Source: Pseudomonadota bacterium (GTDB lineage: Bacteria > Pseudomonadota > Alphaproteobacteria > Acetobacterales > Acetobacteraceae). Taken from it: a stretch of 9,551 bases of DNA. Position numbers and translations under genes: made by a program. Positions 1 to 5,110 of the stretch are shown here, piece by piece; the stretch's first letter is position 1, and every line of letters starts with the position of its first letter. The notes under the pieces are model-generated. The model was given only the letters and a program-made list of their open reading frames with translations, did not search any database and had not been told where the DNA came from. The stretch covers positions 1 to 9,551 of the forward strand of contig JAJZVE010000130.1 in NCBI GenBank assembly GCA_021845835.1. Reading direction: 5' to 3'.

Positions 1-308
1 CACGCGACCTTCTCGAACTTCCGGTCGTCATTGGCGGCCTGTGCGCGCAGCTGCTTGCGGACCAGCGAGGGATCGCGGCCGGCGCGCAGCCCGGCCCGGG
101 CCTCGTCGCGCGCATCCCGCGCTGCGGCGAGGGTCACCTCGGGGTAGGGGCCGATGCTGAGCAGCTTCTCCTTGCCGCCGATCTTGTAGCGGAAGCGCCA
201 GAGCTTTCCTCCAGCCGGCGTGACCAGCAGGTACAAGCCATTGGAATCGAACATCTTGTACGGCTTGTCCCGGGCCTGCGCCTTGCGGATGGCGATGTCG
301 GTGAGCAT
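1..308 (-). CDS. P4-type tyrosine integrase, N-terminal part (runs off left edge)
   Basis: This is the N-terminal ~102 residues of a site-specific tyrosine recombinase that would catalyse integration and excision of a neighbouring element. Reading the minus strand from the ATG at 308-306 gives a protein starting MLTDIAIRKAQARDKPYK, then DSNGLYLLV, WRFRYK, LSIGPYPEVTLAAARD and AGRDPS. This is the classic N-terminal DUF4102 arm-binding domain of P4/CP4-57-type integrases. The frame stays open to base 1, so the core-binding and catalytic domains lie outside the window. A good ribosome binding site, AGGAGG, lies on the minus strand at 320-315, six bases before the ATG, and supports this start. 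The gene diverges from the complete integrase at 807. Family assignment is firm. Whether the full gene is intact cannot be seen. Confidence 0.9.
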   Translation of the reverse strand, partial: MLTDIAIRKAQARDKPYKMFDSNGLYLLVTPAGGKLWRFRYKIGGKEKLLSIGPYPEVTLAAARDARDEARAGLRAGRDPSLVRKQLRAQAANDDRKFEKVA

Positions 309-325
309 ACCCTGCCTCCTGTCCC

Positions 326-369
326 ATACCCCACATCCGACCCCGAAGTGCCCCAGGATTGAGGGGTAT
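326..369. repeat. Inverted repeat ATACCCC / GGGGTAT upstream of the leftward integrase
   Basis: ATACCCC at 326-332 is mirrored by GGGGTAT at 363-369. A further ATACCC copy at 307-312 overlaps the integrase start codon. The position, just upstream of the leftward integrase, would suit an operator or integrase/excisionase binding site, but this is inference from location only. Seven-base arms can occur by chance. Confidence 0.3.
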
Positions 370-459
370 CTCGTGAGACGGATTAGGACACTGTCACGGA
401 GGAAAGTGAAGAGATTTCAGGTGGTTGAGACTGATTGAGATCGCGTGAAAAGCGAAACT

Positions 460-478
460 GGCGGAGGGGATGTCCGCC
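460..478. repeat. Perfect dyad GGCGGA-N7-TCCGCC
   Basis: Six-base perfect inverted arms (460-465 and 473-478) flank seven bases (GGGGATG). This geometry is like the core site of a tyrosine recombinase, with two inverted arms around a ~7-bp overlap, and also like a tRNA anticodon arm. Read on the minus strand, the segment ends CCCCTCCGCCA, which resembles the 3' end of a tRNA-Ser gene, a common integration target. The match is short and has no T-arm. The same arms and spacing recur at 7161-7179 with a different central seven bases. It has no T-run and is not a typical terminator. Confidence 0.4.
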
Positions 479-547
479 CTACCTTGTGATCCAGCCTTAA
501 AGAAACCAAGGAATAGGCCCAGTGATATAGCCAAAGATTGCCCTATA

Positions 548-571
548 ACGTCCATTGACGTCCTAGGACGT
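548..571. repeat. Perfect 14-bp palindrome ACGTCCTAGGACGT with an extra half-site
   Basis: Bases 558-571 read ACGTCCTAGGACGT and equal their own reverse complement. A further ACGTCC at 548-553 repeats the left half exactly 10 bp upstream, one helical turn. A possible plus-strand promoter overlaps it: TTGACG at 555-560 and GATTAT at 576-581, with a short 15-bp spacer. The arrangement suggests an operator for a dimeric regulator, or a recombinase or excisionase site. The binding protein is unknown. Confidence 0.45.
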
Positions 572-671
572 GCGGGATTATGGTGTATCCATGAAGGCCA
601 GAGTATGTAGCCGGACAGTTCGACGGAGAGTCTGACGTGATGAGCCCAGCGACCACGGCACATAGACCCCC

Positions 672-793
672 TGCGGTTTCTGCGGTTTTTGCGGTTCGTG
701 AGTATCGGGCTAATGAAATCAATGGATTAAGTGCCAAACAAAACCGCAACCGGGTTGCGGTTCGGTTGCGGTTTTCTGCGGTTTTGTGCGGTT
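672..793. repeat. Cluster of TGCGGTT motifs, helically phased, upstream of int
   Basis: Seven direct copies of TGCGGTT start at 672, 681, 690, 756, 767, 777 and 787, and one inverted copy (AACCGCA) is at 742-748. Within the two subclusters the start-to-start distances are 9, 9 and then 11, 10, 10 bases, close to one DNA turn, so bound proteins would sit on the same face. The last copy ends 13 bp before the integrase ATG. Likely roles are integrase arm-type sites, AlpA/excisionase sites controlling int, or iterons of the element's replication system. The sequence alone does not choose among them. Confidence 0.65.
740..775. repeat. Nested inverted repeat within the TGCGGTT cluster
   Basis: AAAACCGCAACC (740-751) is the exact reverse complement of GGTTGCGGTTTT (764-775), a 12-bp arm pair around 12 bases. 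The first ten arm bases nearest the centre (742-751) also pair perfectly with 753-762 around a single G. Two mutually exclusive hairpins or cruciforms are therefore possible immediately upstream of the integrase start. They could be protein-binding dyads or control int expression. The GGTTTT arm gives only a very weak terminator-like end. Confidence 0.55.
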
Positions 794-806
794 CGGGGTG
801 CTGACG

Positions 807-2039
807 ATGCCTCGCACCGTCTCAAAAAGGCTGAACGCTCTCGCAATTACGAACGCGAACCGCGAAGGCAACCTGCATGACGGTGGCGGTTTGTATTTGC
901 GGGTTCGGGCTGATGGTTCAAAGTCATGGGCATTCCGCTACACGATGGCCGGGCGTAAGCACTGGATGAGCCTTGGGCCGCTGCGTGATGTATCCCTAGC
1001 GGAAGCCCGCGAGCAGGCCCGCCAGCTACGCAATCAGGTTCGAGACGGCTTCGATCCGCTCGCCCAGCGCCGCGAGCGGCAGCACCTCGCCGCCGAGCAG
1101 ACGGCCAGAACATTCGATGCCGTCGCCGCTGCCTACGTCGAGGCGCACAAGGCCGAGTGGAAGAACGCGAAGCATCGGCAGCAATGGGAGAACACGCTCG
1201 CCACCTACGCCAGCCCGATCATCGGCAAGCGGCCGGTAAGCGAGATCAGCCTTCTCGATGTCCGCCGAGTGCTCGATCCGATCTGGGCCGAAAAGCCGGA
1301 GACGGCTAGCCGGCTGCGCGGCCGCGTCGAGGCTGTGCTGGCCTATGGGACCGTTCACGGCTGGCGCAGCGGGGACAACCCGGCGCGGTGGCAGGGCTTC
1401 CTCGACCAGATATACGCACCGAAAACGAAAGTGCGGGCGGTGAAGCATCACGCCGCACTCGACTACCACGACATGCCGGCCTTCATGGCCGAACTGCGCG
1501 AGCGTGAAGCCGTTTCGGCGCGATGCCTAGAGTTCGCCATCCTGACGGCAACGCGCTCCGGCGAGGCGCGCGGCGCCCGGTGGGATGAGATCGACTTTGA
1601 CGCAGCCGTGTGGGTGATCCCGGCGCCGCGCATGAAGATGAAAAAGGAACACCGCGTGCCGCTGGCCCCGCGTGCCGTCGAGATCCTACGCGATATGGCA
1701 GAACGCTCTCAGCGCCGGGATGGGCTGATCTTCCCCGGCGGGACACCCGGCAAACCGATGACAGATGTTGCTCTCGCCAAGGCCGTTGCCGTGCTGCGGC
1801 CGGGCTTTACCGCGCATGGGATGCGGTCATCGTTCCGCGATTGGGCGGCCGAGATGACCAGTTTTCCGCGCGAGATCGCCGAGGTCGCGCTAGCTCACGT
1901 CAACAAGGATCGAACCGAAGCGGCTTACCAGCGCGGCGACCTGCTCGCGAAGCGCCGGCAGCTGATGGAAGCCTGGGCGAACTACTGCGCCGGGCTGGCC
2001 GAGGAATCTGAAAAGGTGGTGGCGATGCGCCGCGCCTGA
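807..2039 (+). CDS. int: P4-type tyrosine site-specific integrase
   Basis: Complete 410-residue recombinase expected to integrate and excise the element to its right. The N-terminal ~85 residues are the DUF4102 arm-binding domain (DGGGLYLRV, WAFRYTMAGR, MSLGPLRDVSLAEAR). A core-binding SAM-like region follows at ~100-205, then the catalytic domain. Visible catalytic residues are R250 in ATRSGE, K277 in RMKMKKEHRVPL, H337 and R340 in HGMRSSFRDWA, H364 in ALAH and the nucleophile Y374 in AAYQR. The set is intact and the length is normal for P4/CP4-57-type integrases. An upstream GTG at 786 is in frame, but the ATG at 807 has a GGGGTG ribosome site at 795-800 and starts where family members usually start. 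The gene sits beside the TGCGGTT repeats, which may be its own binding sites. Confidence 0.92.
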   Translation: MPRTVSKRLNALAITNANREGNLHDGGGLYLRVRADGSKSWAFRYTMAGRKHWMSLGPLRDVSLAEAREQARQLRNQVRDGFDPLAQRRERQHLAAEQTARTFDAVAAAYVEAHKAEWKNAKHRQQWENTLATYASPIIGKRPVSEISLLDVRRVLDPIWAEKPETASRLRGRVEAVLAYGTVHGWRSGDNPARWQGFLDQIYAPKTKVRAVKHHAALDYHDMPAFMAELREREAVSARCLEFAILTATRSGEARGARWDEIDFDAAVWVIPAPRMKMKKEHRVPLAPRAVEILRDMAERSQRRDGLIFPGGTPGKPMTDVALAKAVAVLRPGFTAHGMRSSFRDWAAEMTSFPREIAEVALAHVNKDRTEAAYQRGDLLAKRRQLMEAWANYCAGLAEESEKVVAMRRA

Positions 2040-2047
2040 CTGATCCG

Positions 2048-2104
2048 CGCCGGCCGGATGCCGGCGAACCGGGAGTGGCGACGGGTGCGGACACACCCGC
2101 CGCC
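2048..2104 (+). terminator. Tandem GC-rich hairpins after int, possible terminator or attenuator
   Basis: Two stem-loops follow the integrase stop. The first pairs CGCCGGC (2048-2054) with GCCGGCG (2060-2066). The second pairs GGCG-a-CGGGTG (2077-2087) with CACCCG-c-CGCC (2094-2104) around six bases. Neither is followed by a T-run, so intrinsic termination is doubtful. They lie between int and the ribosome site (GGAG, 2123-2126) of the next gene, and could separate or attenuate transcription of the downstream operon. Confidence 0.3.
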
Positions 2105-2133
2105 GATGATCCCGATGCAGTTGGAGACTACAC

Positions 2134-2334
2134 GTGAACAGGACCGAACTTGAGACTATCACAAAACCGGCGAGCAATGACAATCCGGCCACGCTGGGGC
2201 GGCTGCAAGCCGTTCTGAACCGCCAAGGCGCAGAACTCCGCGCACTGGCCGCAACCCGCGTGCAGCGCGCGATCGTCGCCCGAGCCGCCGTGCAGATGAT
2301 CGAGCGCACGCTGGCGCCGGAGGTGGGGGCATGA
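2134..2334 (+). CDS. Small hypothetical protein, first gene of a four-gene overlapping block
   Basis: I do not recognise this 66-residue protein. It uses a GTG start at 2134, supported by GGAG at 2123-2126 with seven bases of spacing. The N-terminal ~20 residues are polar (ITKPASNDNPAT); the rest looks like one or two amphipathic helices rich in Ala, Arg and Leu (LQAVLNRQGAELRALAATR, RAIVARAAVQMIERTL). There is no signal peptide, membrane segment or Cys cluster. Its stop overlaps the next ATG (ATGA at 2331-2334), so translation of the two genes is probably coupled. The position just inside int, ahead of the alpA/replication genes, suggests an accessory protein of the element. The function is unknown. 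Confidence 0.7.
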   Translation: MNRTELETITKPASNDNPATLGRLQAVLNRQGAELRALAATRVQRAIVARAAVQMIERTLAPEVGA

Positions 2335-2807
2335 GCGAGACAACAGAACAGGCCGCCGACCGCTCGCCCTTCCGCCTGCGCGAGCAGAACTTCGAGCGCG
2401 TGATGCGCATCCTCGACGCCAAGATCGAGGGTGCTGATCCGTATTGGTCGATTCCCGCGCTGGCCCGGAAGTTCATGTTCTGCGAACGCGCGGCGCGGGA
2501 CGTGGCGGACGGCGAAATCATGAACGAGCTGCAGAACCTTTCGGCGCGCCATGTCTCGAACCTGATGGAAGCGCCGCCGCGCACCTTCGGAGAAATCGCG
2601 CTCAAGCTGGCCGTCGTGATCGCTGCGGAGCCTTCCGACACCGGCACGGGCATCACCGCGCAGCAATACGGACTGCTTACCTCTGCGCTGGCCGAGATGG
2701 TCATCCTGGGCGAACGGGAATTGCCCGAGATCGGCGCCCTGAGCGCCCTGGCCGCCGAAGATCTGGAATGGCATGATCCCGAGGGCGATGGGGAGGCCGA
2801 TCAATGA
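2331..2807 (+). CDS. Hypothetical protein, 158 residues
   Basis: I do not recognise a family for this protein. It starts at the ATG inside an ATGA overlap with the preceding gene and ends in another ATGA overlap with the following gene. Residues ~15-60 (LREQNFERVMRILDAKIEGA, IPALARKFMFCERAARDV) look helical, and the part from PALARKF to RDVADGEI has a helix-turn-helix-like rhythm, though this is only a visual impression. A middle segment (IALKLAVVIAAEP) is hydrophobic but too short and broken for a clear membrane span. The C-terminus is acidic (LEWHDPEGDGEADQ). It is cytoplasmic by appearance. The tight coupling suggests it works with its neighbours, whose roles are also unknown. Confidence 0.75.
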   Translation: MSETTEQAADRSPFRLREQNFERVMRILDAKIEGADPYWSIPALARKFMFCERAARDVADGEIMNELQNLSARHVSNLMEAPPRTFGEIALKLAVVIAAEPSDTGTGITAQQYGLLTSALAEMVILGERELPEIGALSALAAEDLEWHDPEGDGEADQ

Positions 2808-3055
2808 CCCGCCCCGTCAAGAGCGTGGTGGAACTCCGCGCAGCCGACGTAGACGACAGCACAAGCCGGATGCAGGACGCCGCCCGCGCCCTGCGGCAGT
2901 TCACGAGTGATCTTCCCGCCGCACCTGACGAAAGCAGATTGCGTTCCCTGCGCTGGCTGGCGGACGCTGTGGAGACCGAGGCTCACGTGCTGCGGGATAA
3001 CTGGCAGAAATTCTGCGATGACGCGGGCATGAACTCCGGCGAGAAGGCAGCATGA
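2804..3055 (+). CDS. Small hypothetical protein, 83 residues
   Basis: I do not recognise this small acidic, probably helical protein. It has ATGA overlaps at both ends (2804-2807 and 3052-3055), which fix the start and indicate translational coupling. The sequence runs VELRAADVDDSTSRMQDAARALRQF and later LRSLRWLADAVETEAHVLRDN, giving two likely amphipathic helices joined by a Pro-containing loop (SDLPAAPDESR). There is no signal peptide, membrane segment or catalytic motif. It could be a small partner protein or adaptor for the 158- or 206-residue neighbours, but nothing in the sequence proves this. Confidence 0.7.
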   Translation: MTRPVKSVVELRAADVDDSTSRMQDAARALRQFTSDLPAAPDESRLRSLRWLADAVETEAHVLRDNWQKFCDDAGMNSGEKAA

Positions 3056-3672
3056 GCGGGGGCAAGAAAAAAGGCGGGGTGAAGGCCCCGCCTGACTTCC
3101 TCCAATCAATCGCAGAGCGGATCGACAGGGACAACCACGAACTGCGAGAAAGCATGCGCCGGGGGATTTTCCGTGATGCTCTCGAAACGTGGCGGGCAGG
3201 TCACAATCCGATTGACGCGCTCGAAGCAATAGCGGCCTGGGATCAGCGTGAACCGCTGCCTGCTGATCTTGCCGGTTGGCTGGGGAAATGTGCCGGATCG
3301 TTCGTTCTGGCCTTTCAGGATCAAGCCTCGTTCAGTCAGAGATCATGGAAGATTACCGACGCTGAAAAGGTCTTTCTCAAATCGTTCGAACTCGAAAGCG
3401 GCAAACGCAAGGGTGCCAATCCTTTTGCGCAGCATCGGGAGGCAGCCCTAAGCTACAAGGCCGCAAGGGCGTATCTCGAGAATATCACTGCCAACCCGAT
3501 GATGAAAAGCACTGACATTGTCCGGGAGATGGCCAAGCGAGCGGGCATCGCTGAGGCGCAGATGCATCGTTACATCAAAAAGGGGCGCGACCGTCAGGGC
3601 TGGAAGTCTCGGGTGGCAAACGTCACTCACCGGGAACTATCCGATTCACCCCATGAAAATGATAAAAAGTAA
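3052..3672 (+). CDS. Hypothetical protein with possible C-terminal helix-turn-helix
   Basis: This 206-residue protein is not assigned to a family. The N-terminus is very basic (MSGGKKKGGVK), followed by a charged helical part (AERIDRDNHELRESMRR). Residues ~153-178 (TDIVREMAKRAGI, then AEAQMHRYIKKGR) have the spacing of a helix-turn-helix, so nucleic-acid binding is possible; this is inference. The C-terminal ~30 residues are polar and basic and end in ENDKK. The start is fixed by the ATGA overlap with the preceding gene. This is the last gene of the overlapping block; a 76-bp gap separates it from the AlpA-like gene. It is visibly less GC-rich than its neighbours, especially towards the 3' end, which may point to a different origin. 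Confidence 0.75.
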   Translation: MSGGKKKGGVKAPPDFLQSIAERIDRDNHELRESMRRGIFRDALETWRAGHNPIDALEAIAAWDQREPLPADLAGWLGKCAGSFVLAFQDQASFSQRSWKITDAEKVFLKSFELESGKRKGANPFAQHREAALSYKAARAYLENITANPMMKSTDIVREMAKRAGIAEAQMHRYIKKGRDRQGWKSRVANVTHRELSDSPHENDKK

Positions 3673-3748
3673 GCGCCTCCGAATTGTAGCTTTTGGGGCG
3701 GGTGTGAGTATTAGAGAGAGTCATCTGTAACTCTGTGGAGTAGCGAAG

Positions 3749-3934
3749 ATGACGACGGATAAGTTTCTCTACCGCCCCCGCGAAGCCCAGGCCGCCCTTG
3801 GCGTCAAGCACTCTAAGTTCTGGGAACTGATGAAGGCCGGGACGTTCGATGTCCGCAAGCTGGGCCGCAGCACCTTCATTACTGCCGAATCGCTCCGCCG
3901 GTTCGCTGAGAACCTGCCCAAGAGCGCGGCCTGA
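3749..3934 (+). CDS. AlpA/excisionase-like helix-turn-helix DNA-binding protein
   Basis: A 61-residue MerR-like winged-helix protein of the HTH_17/AlpA type. The order is typical: LYRPREAQAALGVKHSKFWE (helix-turn-helix, residues ~7-26), then MKAGTFDVRKLGRSTFI (the wing, with the usual K-x-G-R-x-x-x-I pattern) and TAESLRRFAENL (C-terminal helix). Small proteins of this family act as excisionases or as activators of the integrase and excision genes in P4-like and CP4-57-like elements. The ribosome site GGAG is at 3737-3740, eight bases from the ATG. The 76-bp upstream gap holds an AGAGT-N8-ACTCT dyad (3717-3734) and a weak promoter-like pair (TTGTAG at 3684, TATTAG at 3709). Likely DNA targets are the TGCGGTT cluster or the palindrome left of int, but this is inference. 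Confidence 0.85.
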   Translation: MTTDKFLYRPREAQAALGVKHSKFWELMKAGTFDVRKLGRSTFITAESLRRFAENLPKSAA

Positions 3935-3942
3935 CCCCCCAA

Positions 3943-4158
3943 ATGAACACCGCCCCGAAAACCTACTGGCTCCGGAGCGGCGCTGAACTCTCAATCTTGC
4001 TTGGCGGCGAGATAGAGATAGAGGCGTCGGCGACTCGGTGCAAGCGGTTTTCAGGGCAGAAAGGATGCCCCAAATGGTTGACCGTAAAGGCGCTGCTGAC
4101 CGGCAGCACGACCGAATCATCGACGACATCGAGACCCGCTCGCGTCGTCGCACTCTGA
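3943..4158 (+). CDS. Possible small hypothetical protein, 71 residues
   Basis: The frame opens with an ATG nine bases after the AlpA-like stop, so it could be translated by reinitiation, but no ribosome site is visible upstream (the preceding bases are a C-run). The first ~45 residues (MNTAPKTYWLRSGAELSILL, then GEIEIEASATRCKRFSGQ) look like ordinary protein. The last ~27 (TGSTTESSTTSRPARVVAL) are low in complexity and overlap the better-supported gene at 4074 in another frame. No family is recognised. It may be a genuine small gene, or a remnant whose end has been overwritten by the next frame. Confidence 0.4.
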   Translation: MNTAPKTYWLRSGAELSILLGGEIEIEASATRCKRFSGQKGCPKWLTVKALLTGSTTESSTTSRPARVVAL

Positions 4159-4337
4159 CCATCGAGATGCCCGAGGCCGATCTGCGCCGCGCTGCTCGAT
4201 CCCTTGCAAGCCGCGCTGACGGGATCATGGCGAGGCGGGAAAAGGACAGCGTTCTGCGCGCGCTGGCGGACATCGAGGCGCGGCATTGCAGGCGCCTCGC
4301 CGAGGCGCTGGCCGGCATGATCCGTGAGGGCAAATAA
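4074..4337 (+). CDS. Small hypothetical protein upstream of the primase
   Basis: An 87-residue, strongly charged and probably helical protein, not assigned to a family. The frame is open from a GTG at 4038 and an ATG at 4065, but the ATG at 4074 has the best-placed AAAGGA (4060-4065) and gives a sensible N-terminus (MVDRKGAADRQHDRIIDDIE). The protein contains TLTIEMPEADLRRAARSLAS and ends in LADIEARHCRRLAEALAG. Its TAA stop overlaps the ATG of the Prim-Pol gene by one base (TAATG at 4335-4339), so it is probably co-translated with the replication genes and may be an accessory replication or regulatory protein. That role is inferred from position alone. Confidence 0.65.
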   Translation: MVDRKGAADRQHDRIIDDIETRSRRRTLTIEMPEADLRRAARSLASRADGIMARREKDSVLRALADIEARHCRRLAEALAGMIREGK

Positions 4338-5110
4338 TGGCCTCGATCCTGGACACCGCGCTCGACCTCGCCGCCGCCGGCCGCGCCGTTTTCCCCGTAG
4401 GCAACGATAAGGCTCCGCGCTGCCCGCGCGGACACCTTGCCGCCTCGACCGATCCCACCACGATCCGCGCCCTGCATTGCGATTACGGATTCGTCCTGAT
4501 CGGCGTTGCGAGCGGCGCCCGCTCCGGCATCTCCGCCTTGGATATCGACAACAAACCCGGCGGCCTCGAATGGTTCGAGGCGAACCGCGACAAATTGCCC
4601 GCAACCCGGACGCATCGCACCCGCTCCGGCGGGCTGCATCTGTGGTTCAAACACCGGCCCGGATTGCGTTCCAGCGTTGCGGCAATTGCGCCCGGTATCG
4701 ACATTCGGGCGGACGGTGGCGCGTGCATCTGGTGGCCCGCTGCCGGCCTCCCTGTCCTGTCCGCCGGCCCGCTGGCCGAGTGGCCTGACTGGCTGGTGCC
4801 GCCGCCGAAACCGGGCTGGACGCCGCCCCCTGCCGCGCCGTGGGTAGGGAACGACCGCCGCGCCCGCGCCTATGCCGAGGCCGCGCTACGGCGCGCAATC
4901 GAGCGTGTCGCCGGCGCCGCGCCTGGCACCCGCAACGCGACATTGAACGCCGAGACTTACGGGCTGCTGCGCCTGACCACGACCGGCGGACTGTCAGCCG
5001 GCGAGGTGGCGGAAGCGATGGCACACGCCGCCATCGTCGCCGGCCTCGAACGGCGCGAAATCGAGGCGACGCTGAAAAGCGCACTATCGGCGCGCGAGGT
5101 GGCACGATGA
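4337..5110 (+). CDS. Bifunctional DNA primase/polymerase (Prim-Pol) domain protein
   Basis: A 257-residue protein carrying the Prim-Pol domain, which makes primers and can extend DNA for replication of plasmids, phages and satellites. The opening LDTALDLAAAGRAVFPV with K25 (NDKAPRCPRGH) is typical. SGISALDIDNK carries the metal-binding D69 and D71, TRSGGLHLWF carries H101, and GIDIRADGGACIWWP carries the third acidic residue D122; the expected active-site set is therefore present. After ~residue 160 a Pro-rich linker leads to a helical C-terminal region (ARAYAEAALRRAIERVAG to the end) resembling the small helical domain seen after such primases. No helicase is fused; it is probably supplied by the next gene, whose ATG overlaps this stop (ATGA 5107-5110). 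The family call is strong; activity is inferred from the motifs. Confidence 0.88.
   Translation: MASILDTALDLAAAGRAVFPVGNDKAPRCPRGHLAASTDPTTIRALHCDYGFVLIGVASGARSGISALDIDNKPGGLEWFEANRDKLPATRTHRTRSGGLHLWFKHRPGLRSSVAAIAPGIDIRADGGACIWWPAAGLPVLSAGPLAEWPDWLVPPPKPGWTPPPAAPWVGNDRRARAYAEAALRRAIERVAGAAPGTRNATLNAETYGLLRLTTTGGLSAGEVAEAMAHAAIVAGLERREIEATLKSALSAREVAR

Larger units (their letters stand above)
309..806. other. Non-coding region between two divergent integrases (candidate attachment/regulatory region)
   Basis: About 500 bp with no convincing gene: the short open frames on both strands lack ribosome sites and have no family-like sequence. What it holds is symmetry: an ATACCCC/GGGGTAT inverted repeat (326-369), a GGCGGA-N7-TCCGCC dyad (460-478), a perfect 14-bp palindrome (558-571) and a cluster of TGCGGTT motifs (672-793). 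Integrases of this type usually lie beside their attachment site and read away from it. Both integrases read away from this region, so it should contain the attachment sites of both elements plus their promoters. No intact tRNA or tmRNA gene is visible. The precise cores cannot be assigned from one junction. Confidence 0.6.

Noticed and set aside
394..749. Small minus-strand frames in the region between the integrases
   Set aside because: There are no ribosome sites and no family-like sequence, and they cover the palindromes and repeats. The region is better read as non-coding.
672..793. CRISPR array
   Set aside because: The repeated unit is only 7 bases with 2-4 bases between copies; no repeat-spacer structure and no cas genes are present.
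786..806. GTG start at 786 for the rightward integrase
   Set aside because: It falls inside the TGCGGTT repeat array and lacks a ribosome site; the ATG at 807 has GGGGTG at a suitable distance and fits the family N-terminus.
309..806. Intact tRNA or tmRNA gene as integration target
   Set aside because: I looked for a T-arm (TTCGA/AATCC-like) with matching acceptor stem and found none; only a short tRNA-Ser-like 3' end at 460-475 on the minus strand.
1890..2804. Minus-strand open frame of 304 codons
   Set aside because: It overlaps the integrase end and two coupled plus-strand genes; it has no ribosome site I can see and looks like a shadow.
3623..4654. Minus-strand open frame of 343 codons
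   Set aside because: It runs opposite the AlpA-like, small and Prim-Pol genes, whose products match known families; its own product is low in complexity and resembles nothing.
4840..5106. N-terminal extension of the DUF3987 gene upstream of 5107
   Set aside because: The extra residues are Arg-rich shadow sequence of the Prim-Pol gene in another frame; the ATG in the ATGA overlap is the natural start.
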